Below are positions 23,742 through 31,434 of a stretch of 64,000 nt of DNA, one piece after another; the stretch's first letter is position 1, and each line of letters begins with the position of its first letter. Origin of the DNA: JABMQF01 sp964563755 (lineage in GTDB: Archaea > Nanobdellota > Nanobdellia > Woesearchaeales > UBA11576); NCBI GenBank assembly GCA_964563755.1, contig CAZLYC010000003.1:85805-149804 (forward strand), in the 5' to 3' direction. Both the position numbers and the translations under genes were made by a program. The notes beneath the pieces were generated by a model. The model saw only the letters and a program-made list of their open reading frames with translations. It searched no databases and was not told the DNA's origin.

Positions 23742-24638
23742 CTAATCATTTTTTCTTTTCGTCAGAACTATTGTCTTATCCCCGACATAGACGCTGTGCT
23801 CTGCCTGAGAGATTATTCCTTTGTTGACTTCTACCAGAGGAGGATAGGAACGCATTATCTCAAGCTGCTCAAGCTCCTTCAACGCGAAATTAACCTTAAA
23901 GAGAGGAATATCCTTCGCAAGCCACCTTGTCGCAAAAGGAAGCCCATTGTAACTTGATATCTTCTGAAGCACCTGTCTTGTCACCATGTTCCTAACAGGC
24001 TTCTTGCCCACCATAGAATATATGTGAGGTATTCCTTTGTCTTGAATCAGGCCGACGCCAGTCGATGCGAACGGCTCTATTGCAATAGTCATGCCTTCCT
24101 CAAGCTCAAAATTCTCTTTAGTATCATAATTAGGTATCGAAGGATGCTCATGCACGCTCCACCTGCCAAGGCCGTGGCCTGAAAGATTCCTTACAGGCTG
24201 GAAACCCGCAGAAGTTATTGTTGATTCTATCTCTTTTCCAATCTCACCAAGAGTCGTGCCTACTTGCACAACCTTCAACGCAGCATTGAGAGCTTCCCTT
24301 GACGCTTTTACCAGGTCAGAATACTTGCCTGAAAGGTCAATCGTCATTGCTGTATCACCGCCCACATAACCGTCTGAGTGGACACCTACATCCAACTTGA
24401 CGACCTGATCTTCAAAAACTGTCTTGTCTCCAGGATAAGGAGTTGCGTGAGCAGCAGTCTCATTGAAAGAAATATTGACAGGAAACGCAGGCTGGCCTCC
24501 AAGCTCAACTATCTTTGCCTCTATCTTATCAGCAACCTCAAGAACGCTGTTGCCTGGCTTGACAAGAGCTTTGCCGAACTCCAGCGCTTCAGCAGCAATC
24601 CTTCCTGCTTCAATATATTTCTTCAGAATCTCTTCTTC
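23742..24638 (-). CDS. map: Methionine aminopeptidase, type II (archaeal)
   Basis: About 298 residues. The metal-binding residues of the pita-bread fold are visible: VKLDVGVHSDGYVGGDTAMTI (two Asp), GLGRWSVHEHPSIPN (His), EEGMTIAIEPFAS (Glu) and HSVYVGDKTIVLT (final Glu/His region). The segment HATPYPGDKTVFE with an upstream His is typical of type II. It removes the N-terminal Met from new proteins. The ATG at 24638 is chosen because a TTTTTATACTA TATA box lies at about 24665-24675; the frame extends to 24659, only a few bases from that box. Its start overlaps the end of trkH by 16 bases. Confidence 0.95.
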   Translation of the reverse strand, partial: EEEILKKYIEAGRIAAEALEFGKALVKPGNSVLEVADKIEAKIVELGGQPAFPVNISFNETAAHATPYPGDKTVFEDQVVKLDVGVHSDGYVGGDTAMTIDLSGKYSDLVKASREALNAALKVVQVGTTLGEIGKEIESTITSAGFQPVRNLSGHGLGRWSVHEHPSIPNYDTKENFELEEGMTIAIEPFASTGVGLIQDKGIPHIYSMVGKKPVRNMVTRQVLQKISSYNGLPFATRWLAKDIPLFKVNFALKELEQLEIMRSYPPLVEVNKGIISQAEHSVYVGDKTIVLTKRKND

Positions 24639-26128
24639 CATAACACAGAAGGCAGCCATTTAGTATAAAAACGTTTCCTTGATGCCTCATCCTTCCGCAT
24701 AGATCTCCTTTTCATCTCATCCATGAAGAACTTGCCAAGTATCAACAGAGGAAATATCTCAAGCCTACCGAATAACATAGCTATCATAAGCACAATCTTA
24801 GCTACATGGTTAAACCCATCAACATTTGTCGTCTGAAGACCCACTCCGCCTAAAGCAGAAGTAACCTGAAATGAAGAGTCCAGAAATTCAAGACCTGTAA
24901 ACATCAATATGCTTGTACCGACCACCAAAACCAGCAAGTAACAGAATATAAACGCCTGGCTCACGACAAGGCTGTCCTTCTCAACGACCTGGTCATCGAC
25001 TTTCATAGGGATTATCGCTTCAGATGGGCTTACACCTTTCTTTACAAGCCAAGGTATCGAGTATAACATCAGCTTAAAACGGTTTATCTTTATGCCTCCA
25101 GCAGTGCTACCAATCATACCTCCGACAATCATACAGAGCATGATTACCATTATCGCCATCGAAGGCATAGTGCTGATATCACTTATGGAAAAACCAGTCG
25201 TAGTAAATGCGGAGATTGTCTCAAAGAAGGCCACCTTGAAGTCGCCTACAAAAATGTACACGACCAATACTGCTGCAGTGATTGACCACATGAAGAACTT
25301 GAATGCCTGGTTACGCCAAATCTCGTAAACATGGCCTTTGAAAAGCCTATTATGGAAAACAAAAGACACCGCTCCTGCAAGCATCAAAAAAGTGACAATA
25401 AGAAGGACAGGCCAAGATGTATAAAATGCATTCGTCACTGAGAACCCTGCAGTCGATATCGCAGTGAAGGATATCGCGACCGCTTCAAAAACACTAAGAC
25501 CTGCAAATGTGAGAAGGAATATACCTATTATCGTATAAGTCAAATAGATTATCACCATGTGGTCAACTGACTTCTTCATATTAGACTCAAGTTTCTCTGA
25601 AGCTCCCTGAGCCTGATACAAACTAGCTATCGCCTTGGCCTTTGTTGTCGTCTCCTTAAGCGACTCCTGACGCCTCATTGCAGAAATTATGAGAAGAAAC
25701 ACCAAGACGATGCCAAGACCTCCAATCCACTGGGTCTCTGCACGCCAAAGCAAGAGACTCCTTGGCAATACTTCAACATCTGTGAATATCGTAAGACCTG
25801 TCGTAGAGAATCCTGAGACAGATTCAAACAAAGAATCGATGAATGATGTCTTGACTGACATGATATAAGGTATCATGCCTAAAAAAGACATTGATATAAA
25901 AGACATGGCACATAATGCGACGCCTTTCGGCAGATCAAAAGCAGTTATGGAAATCTCTTTCTCTCTGTACCTCTTCATCAGAAAAAGGCCCGCACCTATT
26001 GAAAGCAGGACAGGCACGAAGAAGGGGATGACCTCTTCATAATTAACTAAAGCATAAATAACAGGAACTAACGGAAAAGCGCCAAAAAGTACCAGAAGAT
26101 AACCAAGATGCTTTAGGACTAGATCCAT
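24623..26128 (-). CDS. trkH: Trk/Ktr-type potassium uptake protein, membrane subunit TrkH
   Basis: A 501-residue membrane protein with the repeated M1-P-M2 layout of TrkH/KtrB channels. Filter-like segments are SGFSTTGLTIFTDVE, SFTAISTAGFSVTNAFY, SAFTTTGFSISDISTM and TSALGGVGLQTTNVDG, each following a membrane helix. It moves K+ (with Na+ or H+) through the cell membrane and is gated by the cytoplasmic TrkA ring encoded just upstream. The trkA stop overlaps its start by ten bases, so the two are one transcription unit. Length is standard. Confidence 0.95.
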   Translation of the reverse strand: MDLVLKHLGYLLVLFGAFPLVPVIYALVNYEEVIPFFVPVLLSIGAGLFLMKRYREKEISITAFDLPKGVALCAMSFISMSFLGMIPYIMSVKTSFIDSLFESVSGFSTTGLTIFTDVEVLPRSLLLWRAETQWIGGLGIVLVFLLIISAMRRQESLKETTTKAKAIASLYQAQGASEKLESNMKKSVDHMVIIYLTYTIIGIFLLTFAGLSVFEAVAISFTAISTAGFSVTNAFYTSWPVLLIVTFLMLAGAVSFVFHNRLFKGHVYEIWRNQAFKFFMWSITAAVLVVYIFVGDFKVAFFETISAFTTTGFSISDISTMPSMAIMVIMLCMIVGGMIGSTAGGIKINRFKLMLYSIPWLVKKGVSPSEAIIPMKVDDQVVEKDSLVVSQAFIFCYLLVLVVGTSILMFTGLEFLDSSFQVTSALGGVGLQTTNVDGFNHVAKIVLMIAMLFGRLEIFPLLILGKFFMDEMKRRSMRKDEASRKRFYTKWLPSVLWKKRF

Positions 26129-26778
26129 TTCCTTTTTCCATATATCTGTTTTCTCACGCTTTTCATGTTCTTCGTCTCTGCTGTCAGGACAAGGACATCC
26201 TGAGCGCTTATCTTTGTGTTCTCCCTCGGAAGAATGAGTTTTCCATCGCGGTATATCGCGCCTATTATCGCGTGATTTATGTCAGCAGGCTTTCCTATCA
26301 ACTTGCTGTCCTCAGGTATATTGATAGCAAGGACCTGGACCTCTCCTCGTCCAAGCTCGTATATCACTCGCTCAGCCATCGCCTCGCTTATCAGGTTCTT
26401 TATCTCAGAGACTGCTATGCCCACTATAGGAACAACTCCTGTTATTCCAAGCTTAGTGAAAAGCTCCTCATTCTCTGACTTATTAACACGAGCGATAATC
26501 TTCTTTATGCCAAAGCTTTTCGCAATCTCACATATCATCAGGTTAGTCCTGTCATCATTAGTGGAAGCAACAATGGCATCAGCATCCTGCGCTCCAGCAT
26601 CCTTAAGGATAGCAATATCTGTGCCGTCACCCTTTATGACTAATGCATCAATAGAATTAGCCGCTTCTTTAGCAGTCTTATCATCAGAATCGATAAGCGT
26701 TATGTCATGCTCCTTACTTGAAAGGACATTTGCTGCAGTGAGGCCTACGCTCCCTCCTCCAACAATGATTATCTTCAA
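26119..26778 (-). CDS. trkA: Potassium uptake regulator TrkA (RCK domain)
   Basis: A 219-residue protein. The N-terminal RCK/KTN Rossmann domain (MKIIIVGGGSVGLTAANVLSSKEHDITLIDSD ... VIKGDGTDIAILKDAGAQDADAIVASTNDD) binds NAD(H) or nucleotides. A TrkA-C domain (about 135-219, RGEVQVLAINIPEDSKLIGKPADI) follows. It controls the TrkH pore according to nucleotide state. It is the first gene of the trkA-trkH pair. Confidence 0.95.
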   Translation of the reverse strand: MKIIIVGGGSVGLTAANVLSSKEHDITLIDSDDKTAKEAANSIDALVIKGDGTDIAILKDAGAQDADAIVASTNDDRTNLMICEIAKSFGIKKIIARVNKSENEELFTKLGITGVVPIVGIAVSEIKNLISEAMAERVIYELGRGEVQVLAINIPEDSKLIGKPADINHAIIGAIYRDGKLILPRENTKISAQDVLVLTAETKNMKSVRKQIYGKRKWI

Positions 26779-26889
26779 CTATTTCACCCCTCTTTTCCAA
26801 GGCACAATTGCTTCCATACTATTTAAATCTTTTTAAACAAAAAATCAGTTACAGCAAAATTTATTAACAATCACAGACACAGGTATAAC

Positions 26890-27972
26890 ATGGATAAAAG
26901 CGGCATAAAACCAATTCTTGTTTTCATAGCTATCTCATTACTGCTTATTTCGATATTATCTGGCTGCGAAAAAGAACAAAAGCCAGAACCAACAATAATA
27001 GAAGTGGAAGTCCCTGCAGAAGATGAAACAGCACAAGAATCTCCTGAAGAACAAACAGAAGCAGCAGAAGAAAAGACAGAAGCGCCTGAACAGACATCAG
27101 TCACTCCTGTACCTGAACGTTCAAGATACAAACTTGCTGAACCTGCGCCATCAAAGACGCCAAGAGACTATTGCGGCTGCTCATTCACATGGGACCCTGT
27201 ATGCGGAAACGACAAGAAGACATACATCAATGACTGCATCTTCAAATGCTTCGGGCACACAATGGATGAGCTCGGCAGCAACAGCCAGTGCCCTATGAGA
27301 AAATCAGAGCCTAACATATACACTGACGACCTGGAGATGAAATACGACTCATACAAGTGGAACGGAGGATACTGCTGGAGAGAGATGCTCTTCGACGCAG
27401 GCATAAGAGAGTGCAAGAACATCATAGTCAATGGACGGGTCAATAAATTACCAGCACCTGCAAGAGGGAACTGGCTGGAAGCAGAACATCTAACGCTCGA
27501 CAAGGAAGGCGAGAGCGAGTCATACGCGATAAAGCTAGTACCAGGATTTCAGGCATCAAATGAAGAATATAACACATCATTCCAGCCGCTTTTTGAAAAA
27601 GGAAAATACTCATTCACATTCTGGGCAAGACAGGACAGTGTCGCGAACAATGACTGGAGAGTCAAACTCACACTAAAAGACTGGTGGGAATCAAAGCCAA
27701 TGGCAAATGGAGTCAAAGGATGCTACATCCTTTCAACCACAGTACGAGCAGAAGAAGTCTACATCGACACTTTGCCTAACAGGTGGAGAAGATACAATTA
27801 TGAATTCGATGTCCCTCTCAACCTCTCTCAATGGGAGACGAGTTCAAGAGAATCAGCAGACTGCGAATACAACTGGGACATGATTCCTCACGGATACAGG
27901 ATAGATGCCACAGGACCGACCATAGGCAGCGCATATTTCGATGATTTCTCTATTGTCAGGCAGGAAAGATAA
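26890..27972 (+). CDS. Lipoprotein with Kazal-like domain and beta-sandwich (carbohydrate-binding-like) C-terminus
   Basis: A 360-residue protein. It has a signal peptide with lipobox-like LSGC (Cys at about 26), then a long Glu/Pro/Thr-rich linker (about 30-85). A Kazal-like cysteine module follows (CGCSFTWDPVCGNDKKTYINDCIFKC, about 97-135). The C-terminal half has beta-strand-rich features (KYSFTFWARQDSVANNDWRVKLTLKDWWES ... YFDDFSIVRQE) resembling CBM4/9-type domains. It is likely anchored outside the cell and could inhibit proteases or bind glycans. It is convergent with the ferredoxin gene, with two dispersed repeats between. Confidence 0.75.
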   Translation: MDKSGIKPILVFIAISLLLISILSGCEKEQKPEPTIIEVEVPAEDETAQESPEEQTEAAEEKTEAPEQTSVTPVPERSRYKLAEPAPSKTPRDYCGCSFTWDPVCGNDKKTYINDCIFKCFGHTMDELGSNSQCPMRKSEPNIYTDDLEMKYDSYKWNGGYCWREMLFDAGIRECKNIIVNGRVNKLPAPARGNWLEAEHLTLDKEGESESYAIKLVPGFQASNEEYNTSFQPLFEKGKYSFTFWARQDSVANNDWRVKLTLKDWWESKPMANGVKGCYILSTTVRAEEVYIDTLPNRWRRYNYEFDVPLNLSQWETSSRESADCEYNWDMIPHGYRIDATGPTIGSAYFDDFSIVRQER

Positions 27973-27989
27973 GTCAAATCTATAATATC

Positions 27990-28086
27990 GAAATGTCGCC
28001 TAGCGAGCAGCGTAGAATATCTCTATTTGAATTGCAGTTCGGCAACCGAAAAAATGTAAACATATCTATGCGAGCGCGGCAGTTTC
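27990..28086 (-). repeat. Dispersed intergenic repeat, copy 4
   Basis: A 97-base copy on the minus strand. On that strand the core reads GTTGCCGAACTGCAATTC and the end reads TGCTCGCTAGGCGACATTTC. Its ends pair as GAAATGTCGC with GCGGCAGTTTC with one bulged base and one G-U-type pair. It begins 18 bases after the stop of the lipoprotein gene, in a convergent gap, and is followed six bases later by a second, different element. Confidence 0.85.
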
Positions 28087-28091
28087 ACTCC

Positions 28092-28193
28092 GCACCGCCA
28101 CGCAGCTCGCTTCTACAGCTGATTAGAATATTTGTCTGAGTACACCGTTACTTTGACAATAAATCCGCTAGCTCGCTAGTGCGGTGGCGGTGC
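28092..28193. repeat. Diverged second-type element next to copy 4
   Basis: A 102-base inverted element with 10-base perfect ends GCACCGCCAC ... GTGGCGGTGC. GCTCGC occurs near its left end and GCTAGCTCGCTAG near its right end, the same GCTCGCTAG signature as the dispersed family. The middle does not match the GTTCGCCCAACTGCA core. It may be a related subfamily or an independent element; the tandem position next to copy 4 is notable. Confidence 0.6.
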
Positions 28194-28232
28194 TTGAAAT
28201 TTATAATAAAGAAATAGAATTCTAAAAAACAA

Positions 28233-28421
28233 TTAATCCTGCACCTTGATTGCCCCGGCAGGACACTGGACTTCGCAAGCCCTGCATCCTATGCAATCTT
28301 CAGGCTTCTTGACAACAGACTTCTTCTTGTCCTTGTCAAGCTCAAAAACCTGCATAGGGCATATCTCGACACATGTGCCGCAGCCAGTGCATTTCTTCGT
28401 GTCAACTATCGGCTTAGGCAT
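28233..28421 (-). CDS. Ferredoxin with two 4Fe-4S clusters
   Basis: About 62 residues starting MPKPIVDTKKCTGCGTCVEICPMQVF, with a second cluster motif CIGCRACEVQCPAGAIKVQD. Both CxxCxxCxxxCP motifs are complete, giving a 2[4Fe-4S] ferredoxin that carries low-potential electrons in the cytoplasm. ATG at 28421 is chosen (TGGTGATT upstream), 15 bases after the stop of eS1, so it is probably co-transcribed with that ribosomal gene. A possible partner is the nrdG activation system, but no direct link is seen. Confidence 0.92.
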   Translation of the reverse strand: MPKPIVDTKKCTGCGTCVEICPMQVFELDKDKKKSVVKKPEDCIGCRACEVQCPAGAIKVQD

Positions 28422-28435
28422 ATTATAATCACCAT

Positions 28436-29182
28436 TCACTCTTTCTCTGAATCATCAGATTCCGGCTCTGCTGACCCTGACTTATCTTCAGCATCCCCTT
28501 CGGGCGCTTCTTCGTCATCAGAATCTTCCTCGTCGGCAGTCTCCTCAGGCTCTTCTTTTACAAGAGCATCCTCGACTATCACTGGAGCAGGCCCTTTGTT
28601 CTCGCCCATGTACTTCATGATCCTGAAAGCCACGAACCTGACAGGCGATATCTTATTTATCAAAGTGCCGACCTCTCTTTGGAGCTTGTCGTTAACGACA
28701 TCTATCACGAGAGAATCGTAATCTGTCTTCCTTGCGTAGGCGAGTATGATCTGTATCATCTTGTCGCGCATCGCAATCCTTGTAGAACGGGATATCTTGG
28801 TCGCTGTGACGACAAGCGGCTTCATCCTGACAAGCTGGTTGTCCTTGGTCACGCAGTTGAATGACTCGTCGAGCCTGTCCTTCTGCCTTCTTACCTTCCT
28901 CTTTATGGAAGCGGGAACAATCTCATACCTTTCGAAGACAGTGTAAGCAGTGTCGCCCAAGACCTTGTTTATCTTGAACGTGACGTTTATGTCCTGCTTC
29001 TTTATGTTGCCTGTGATCATCATCAGGTTCGATGTAATGCACCTGCCGTTCAGTTCACTTGGCTCGTATGCCAGAGTCTGTCCGAGCTCGCGCTCCTGGA
29101 AATTCTTAGGAGCCAGAATAGAGAAATACTTCTTTCTCTTCCACTTGTCTATTGTCTTTATTTTCTTTGGTTTTGCAGCCAT
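28436..29182 (-). CDS. rps3ae: Small-subunit ribosomal protein eS1 (S3Ae)
   Basis: A 248-residue protein matching archaeal eS1: KTIDKWKRKKYFSILAPKNFQERELGQTLAYEPSELNGR, RRQKDRLDESFNCVTKDNQLVRMKPLVVTATKISRSTRIAMRDKM. An unusually acidic C-terminal tail follows (about 205-248, EEPEETADEEDSDDEEAPEGDAEDKSGSAEPESDDSEKE). The acidic extension is longer than in most archaea. The TATA-like CCTTTATAAAGAG on the minus strand lies about 75-90 bases upstream of the ATG. It heads the transcript that includes ferredoxin. Confidence 0.94.
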   Translation of the reverse strand: MAAKPKKIKTIDKWKRKKYFSILAPKNFQERELGQTLAYEPSELNGRCITSNLMMITGNIKKQDINVTFKINKVLGDTAYTVFERYEIVPASIKRKVRRQKDRLDESFNCVTKDNQLVRMKPLVVTATKISRSTRIAMRDKMIQIILAYARKTDYDSLVIDVVNDKLQREVGTLINKISPVRFVAFRIMKYMGENKGPAPVIVEDALVKEEPEETADEEDSDDEEAPEGDAEDKSGSAEPESDDSEKE

Positions 29183-29388
29183 TCTTATAACCCTTCCTCA
29201 AACTAATGGTTAATCTAAATCGAGCGGTAAAATGGCTTGAGGAAAAAGCCAACTCTTTATAAAGGTATTGGTGACCGTATAAAAAACACCCTGCTCAAAA
29301 ACCGATATAATCACGTAATGCTATGGAATAAAGGCATATCTGAGAGAAATATTTATATATCACTTCGAAGAGATTATAATCTACCTTT

Positions 29389-29431
29389 AGCGAGGTTTGG
29401 TTGGGGTGGAGACTCTACGTCTCCATTCCTA
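29389..29431 (+). promoter_or_regulatory. Island motif, copy A, with hairpin
   Basis: On the plus strand: ACCTTTAGCGAGGTTTGGTT, followed by GGAGAC-TCTAC-GTCTCC, a 6-bp hairpin. A plus-strand TATA-like ATATTTATATATC lies at 29349-29362, placing a start near 29388. The minus strand carries AACCAAACCTCGCTAAAGG, which recurs at 42242, 43303, 37612, 38777 and 32993. It may be a small RNA or a leader relic; it overlaps the 3' end of the small minus-strand gene by three bases. Confidence 0.5.
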
Positions 29432-29668
29432 GCCTTTATTAAAAGACTTCTTGTTCATTTCAGCGATGTATTCATTGTGCCTGCAGCATTTCATCCTGCC
29501 GTCAGAAGAATCTGACTGAAGCGAGCAGTACACGTCAGAATCAGGATGGCTAAGAAGGCAGTATTCCTTACTATAGATATGAAGGCGATTCCTTCCAGAA
29601 TCAAGACACTCACGAGCACGATAATCCAAAGAACCGAGCTCTGACTCCAGCTTATCATCTAGGCCCAT
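29429..29668 (-). CDS. Small cysteine-containing protein, unknown
   Basis: A 79-residue acidic protein with five cysteines (RECLDSG, KEYCLLSH, VYCSLQ, MKCCRHNEY) and several histidines. This suggests a zinc or metal site. The ribosome binding site GAGGGTG lies four to eight bases before the ATG. No family was recognised. It is at the left border of the accessory island and in the same orientation as most of its genes. Confidence 0.5.
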   Translation of the reverse strand: MGLDDKLESELGSLDYRARECLDSGRNRLHIYSKEYCLLSHPDSDVYCSLQSDSSDGRMKCCRHNEYIAEMNKKSFNKG

Positions 29669-29722
29669 AACACCCTCTTTTTTTTTCCGCCAAATAGAGA
29701 AGACTATCGGGAAGATATCTCT

Positions 29723-30169
29723 CTAAAAAACGGATTTGCTCATAAACTCCTCTCTTTTTATGTCCTCAGTCACGTTAAGGACAATACTCTTCTCAACCTG
29801 AAACTTAGTCTTCAGGGACTCGACAAACTCGTCGACATCGCTAAGCTGCTTAAACACGAGCTCAGCCATCACATCATAGTCCGAATCTGTCCTGTATAGA
29901 GAGTTCACATTCGGATGCTCCTGAAGATAACCCAGAAGCTCAGCCTTAGACCCGTTGATCTTTATGGCAATATTGGTCTTCGCGTTGAAGCCAAGCTTCC
30001 GGAAATCAACAAGGCTCGCGTGCTTCGTTATGAAGCGCTTCTCGTATCTCCTAACGTTGTCGTATATTGTCGTCACAGGTATGTGCGTCCTTCTCGATAT
30101 GCTTGTCAGCCTCTGACGCGCATTCGTCCTGAGATGCGACAATATCATCAGATCTTTTCTTTTCAGCAT
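29723..30169 (-). CDS. Lrp/AsnC family transcriptional regulator (paralogue of 7842 gene)
   Basis: About 148 residues. Winged HTH: KRKDLMILSHLRTNARQRLTSISRRTHIPVTTIYDNVRRYEKRFI. RAM-like domain: FRKLGFNAKTNIAIKINGSKAELLGYLQEHPNVNSLYRTDSDYDVMAELVFKQLSDVDEFVESLKTKFQVE. The ATG at 30169 follows GGGGTG at good distance; the frame runs open to 30211. It is divergent from the two-unit Lrp gene at 30439, so these regulators probably share a control region. It is very similar in plan to the regulator at 7842 (HPNVNS, FRKxGFN). Confidence 0.85.
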   Translation of the reverse strand: MLKRKDLMILSHLRTNARQRLTSISRRTHIPVTTIYDNVRRYEKRFITKHASLVDFRKLGFNAKTNIAIKINGSKAELLGYLQEHPNVNSLYRTDSDYDVMAELVFKQLSDVDEFVESLKTKFQVEKSIVLNVTEDIKREEFMSKSVF

Positions 30170-30438
30170 CTTTACACCCCAACACATTTGTCCAGCCAGC
30201 AACTGGATCACTCAAAGGGAAGAAGGCTGGCTTCTTGTGGCCGAAATGTCTTTGTAGTGTGGAGACCCTCCTTCCCCTTCATGACACTGTAGTCAAAAAA
30301 GTCACTGCATACATTCCACTGCTCCCCTCAACACAAGTATACGCTTAGAACGTGTATAAAACTTCTTGACCCTTTTTTTCCCCCATAGCAAAATTTATAT
30401 ACTTATATTGCGTATTATTAAAATGGGGTGGTTCGAAT

Positions 30439-31434
30439 ATGAATATCCTGAAACTAGATACGAAAGATAAACGTATACTTCTTGAGCTAGACAGGAATTC
30501 AAGACAACCCATCTCCACAATAGCGAAAAAAGTAGGTCTTTCTAAAGAGGTAGTCAACTACAGGATAAAGAGACTAATCGAGAAAGGGATAATAAAAGGA
30601 TTCCACGCAGTCATCGACACCTCGAAGATAGGCTACATAATCTACAGGCTATACATAAAATTCCAGAACGTCACGCCGGAAAAAGAGAAAGAGATAACAG
30701 AATACTTCAAGAACCACGACCGCGTAGGCTGGGTGGCGTCATACGAAGGATTCTACGACCTCGCAATATTATTCTGGGCCAAAGACATCTACGAATTCCG
30801 CGAGATATACGACAAAGTCCTAAGCGACCACGGAAAATTCTTCCAGGAGCACCTGATGAGCGTAGTCATATCGATATATCACTTCAAGCACAACTACCTC
30901 TTCGACTCAAAAGACTATTCTGAAGCAGTCATCGGCGGAAGGAAAGACATCGCAGACCTCGACTCGCTTGACATAGACATACTCAAGATACTCGCAGAAG
31001 ACGGACGCAAGACCACTCTTGAGATAAGCAAGAAGGTAGGGGCTTCACCCAACACGATAAAGTACAGGATAAAGAAACTGCTCGACACGAAAGTCATCGT
31101 CGCGTTCAACACGATGATAGACACGTCTGTCCTCGGTTACCAGCACTACAAAGTATTCCTGGAACTGCAGAACATGGACAAGCAGATAAGGACAAAGATC
31201 ATAGAATTCCTAAGGCTCAACAAGAACACCATCTATGTCACGGACGCGATAGGAATAGCCGACCTCGAATTCGAGATGCAAGTCAGGAGCAGCATAGAGC
31301 TCCACAACACCCTGCGCGAGCTCCGCGCCATGTTCCCTGAACTGATACGCGACTGCAAGCCAAGCCTAGTCTTCAAGGAGCACAGGATAAATTACTTGCC
31401 TTTCCCTAACGGAGAGAAGAGCTCATCAAAGTAA
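30439..31434 (+). CDS. Two-unit Lrp/AsnC-type regulator (paralogue of 19556 gene)
   Basis: A 331-residue protein with the HTH-RAM-HTH-RAM layout. HTH 1: LDTKDKRILLELDRNSRQPISTIAKKVGLSKEVVNYRIKRLIEKGIIKGF. HTH 2: LDIDILKILAEDGRKTTLEISKKVGASPNTIKYRIKKLLDTKVI. It has the same architecture and length as the gene at 19556-20554. GGGGTGG lies upstream of the ATG and a TTTATATACTTATATTGCG AT-rich box is at about 30390-30408. Its last 43 bases overlap, tail to tail, the methyltransferase-like gene on the other strand. As the only large plus-strand gene in the island it may be the island's main regulator, which is inference. Confidence 0.87.
   Translation: MNILKLDTKDKRILLELDRNSRQPISTIAKKVGLSKEVVNYRIKRLIEKGIIKGFHAVIDTSKIGYIIYRLYIKFQNVTPEKEKEITEYFKNHDRVGWVASYEGFYDLAILFWAKDIYEFREIYDKVLSDHGKFFQEHLMSVVISIYHFKHNYLFDSKDYSEAVIGGRKDIADLDSLDIDILKILAEDGRKTTLEISKKVGASPNTIKYRIKKLLDTKVIVAFNTMIDTSVLGYQHYKVFLELQNMDKQIRTKIIEFLRLNKNTIYVTDAIGIADLEFEMQVRSSIELHNTLRELRAMFPELIRDCKPSLVFKEHRINYLPFPNGEKSSSK

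Noticed and set aside
29237..29515. Plus-strand 92-residue frame
   Set aside because: It runs across the promoter of eS1, the island motif and the end of the small minus-strand gene, has no ribosome binding site and resembles no family.
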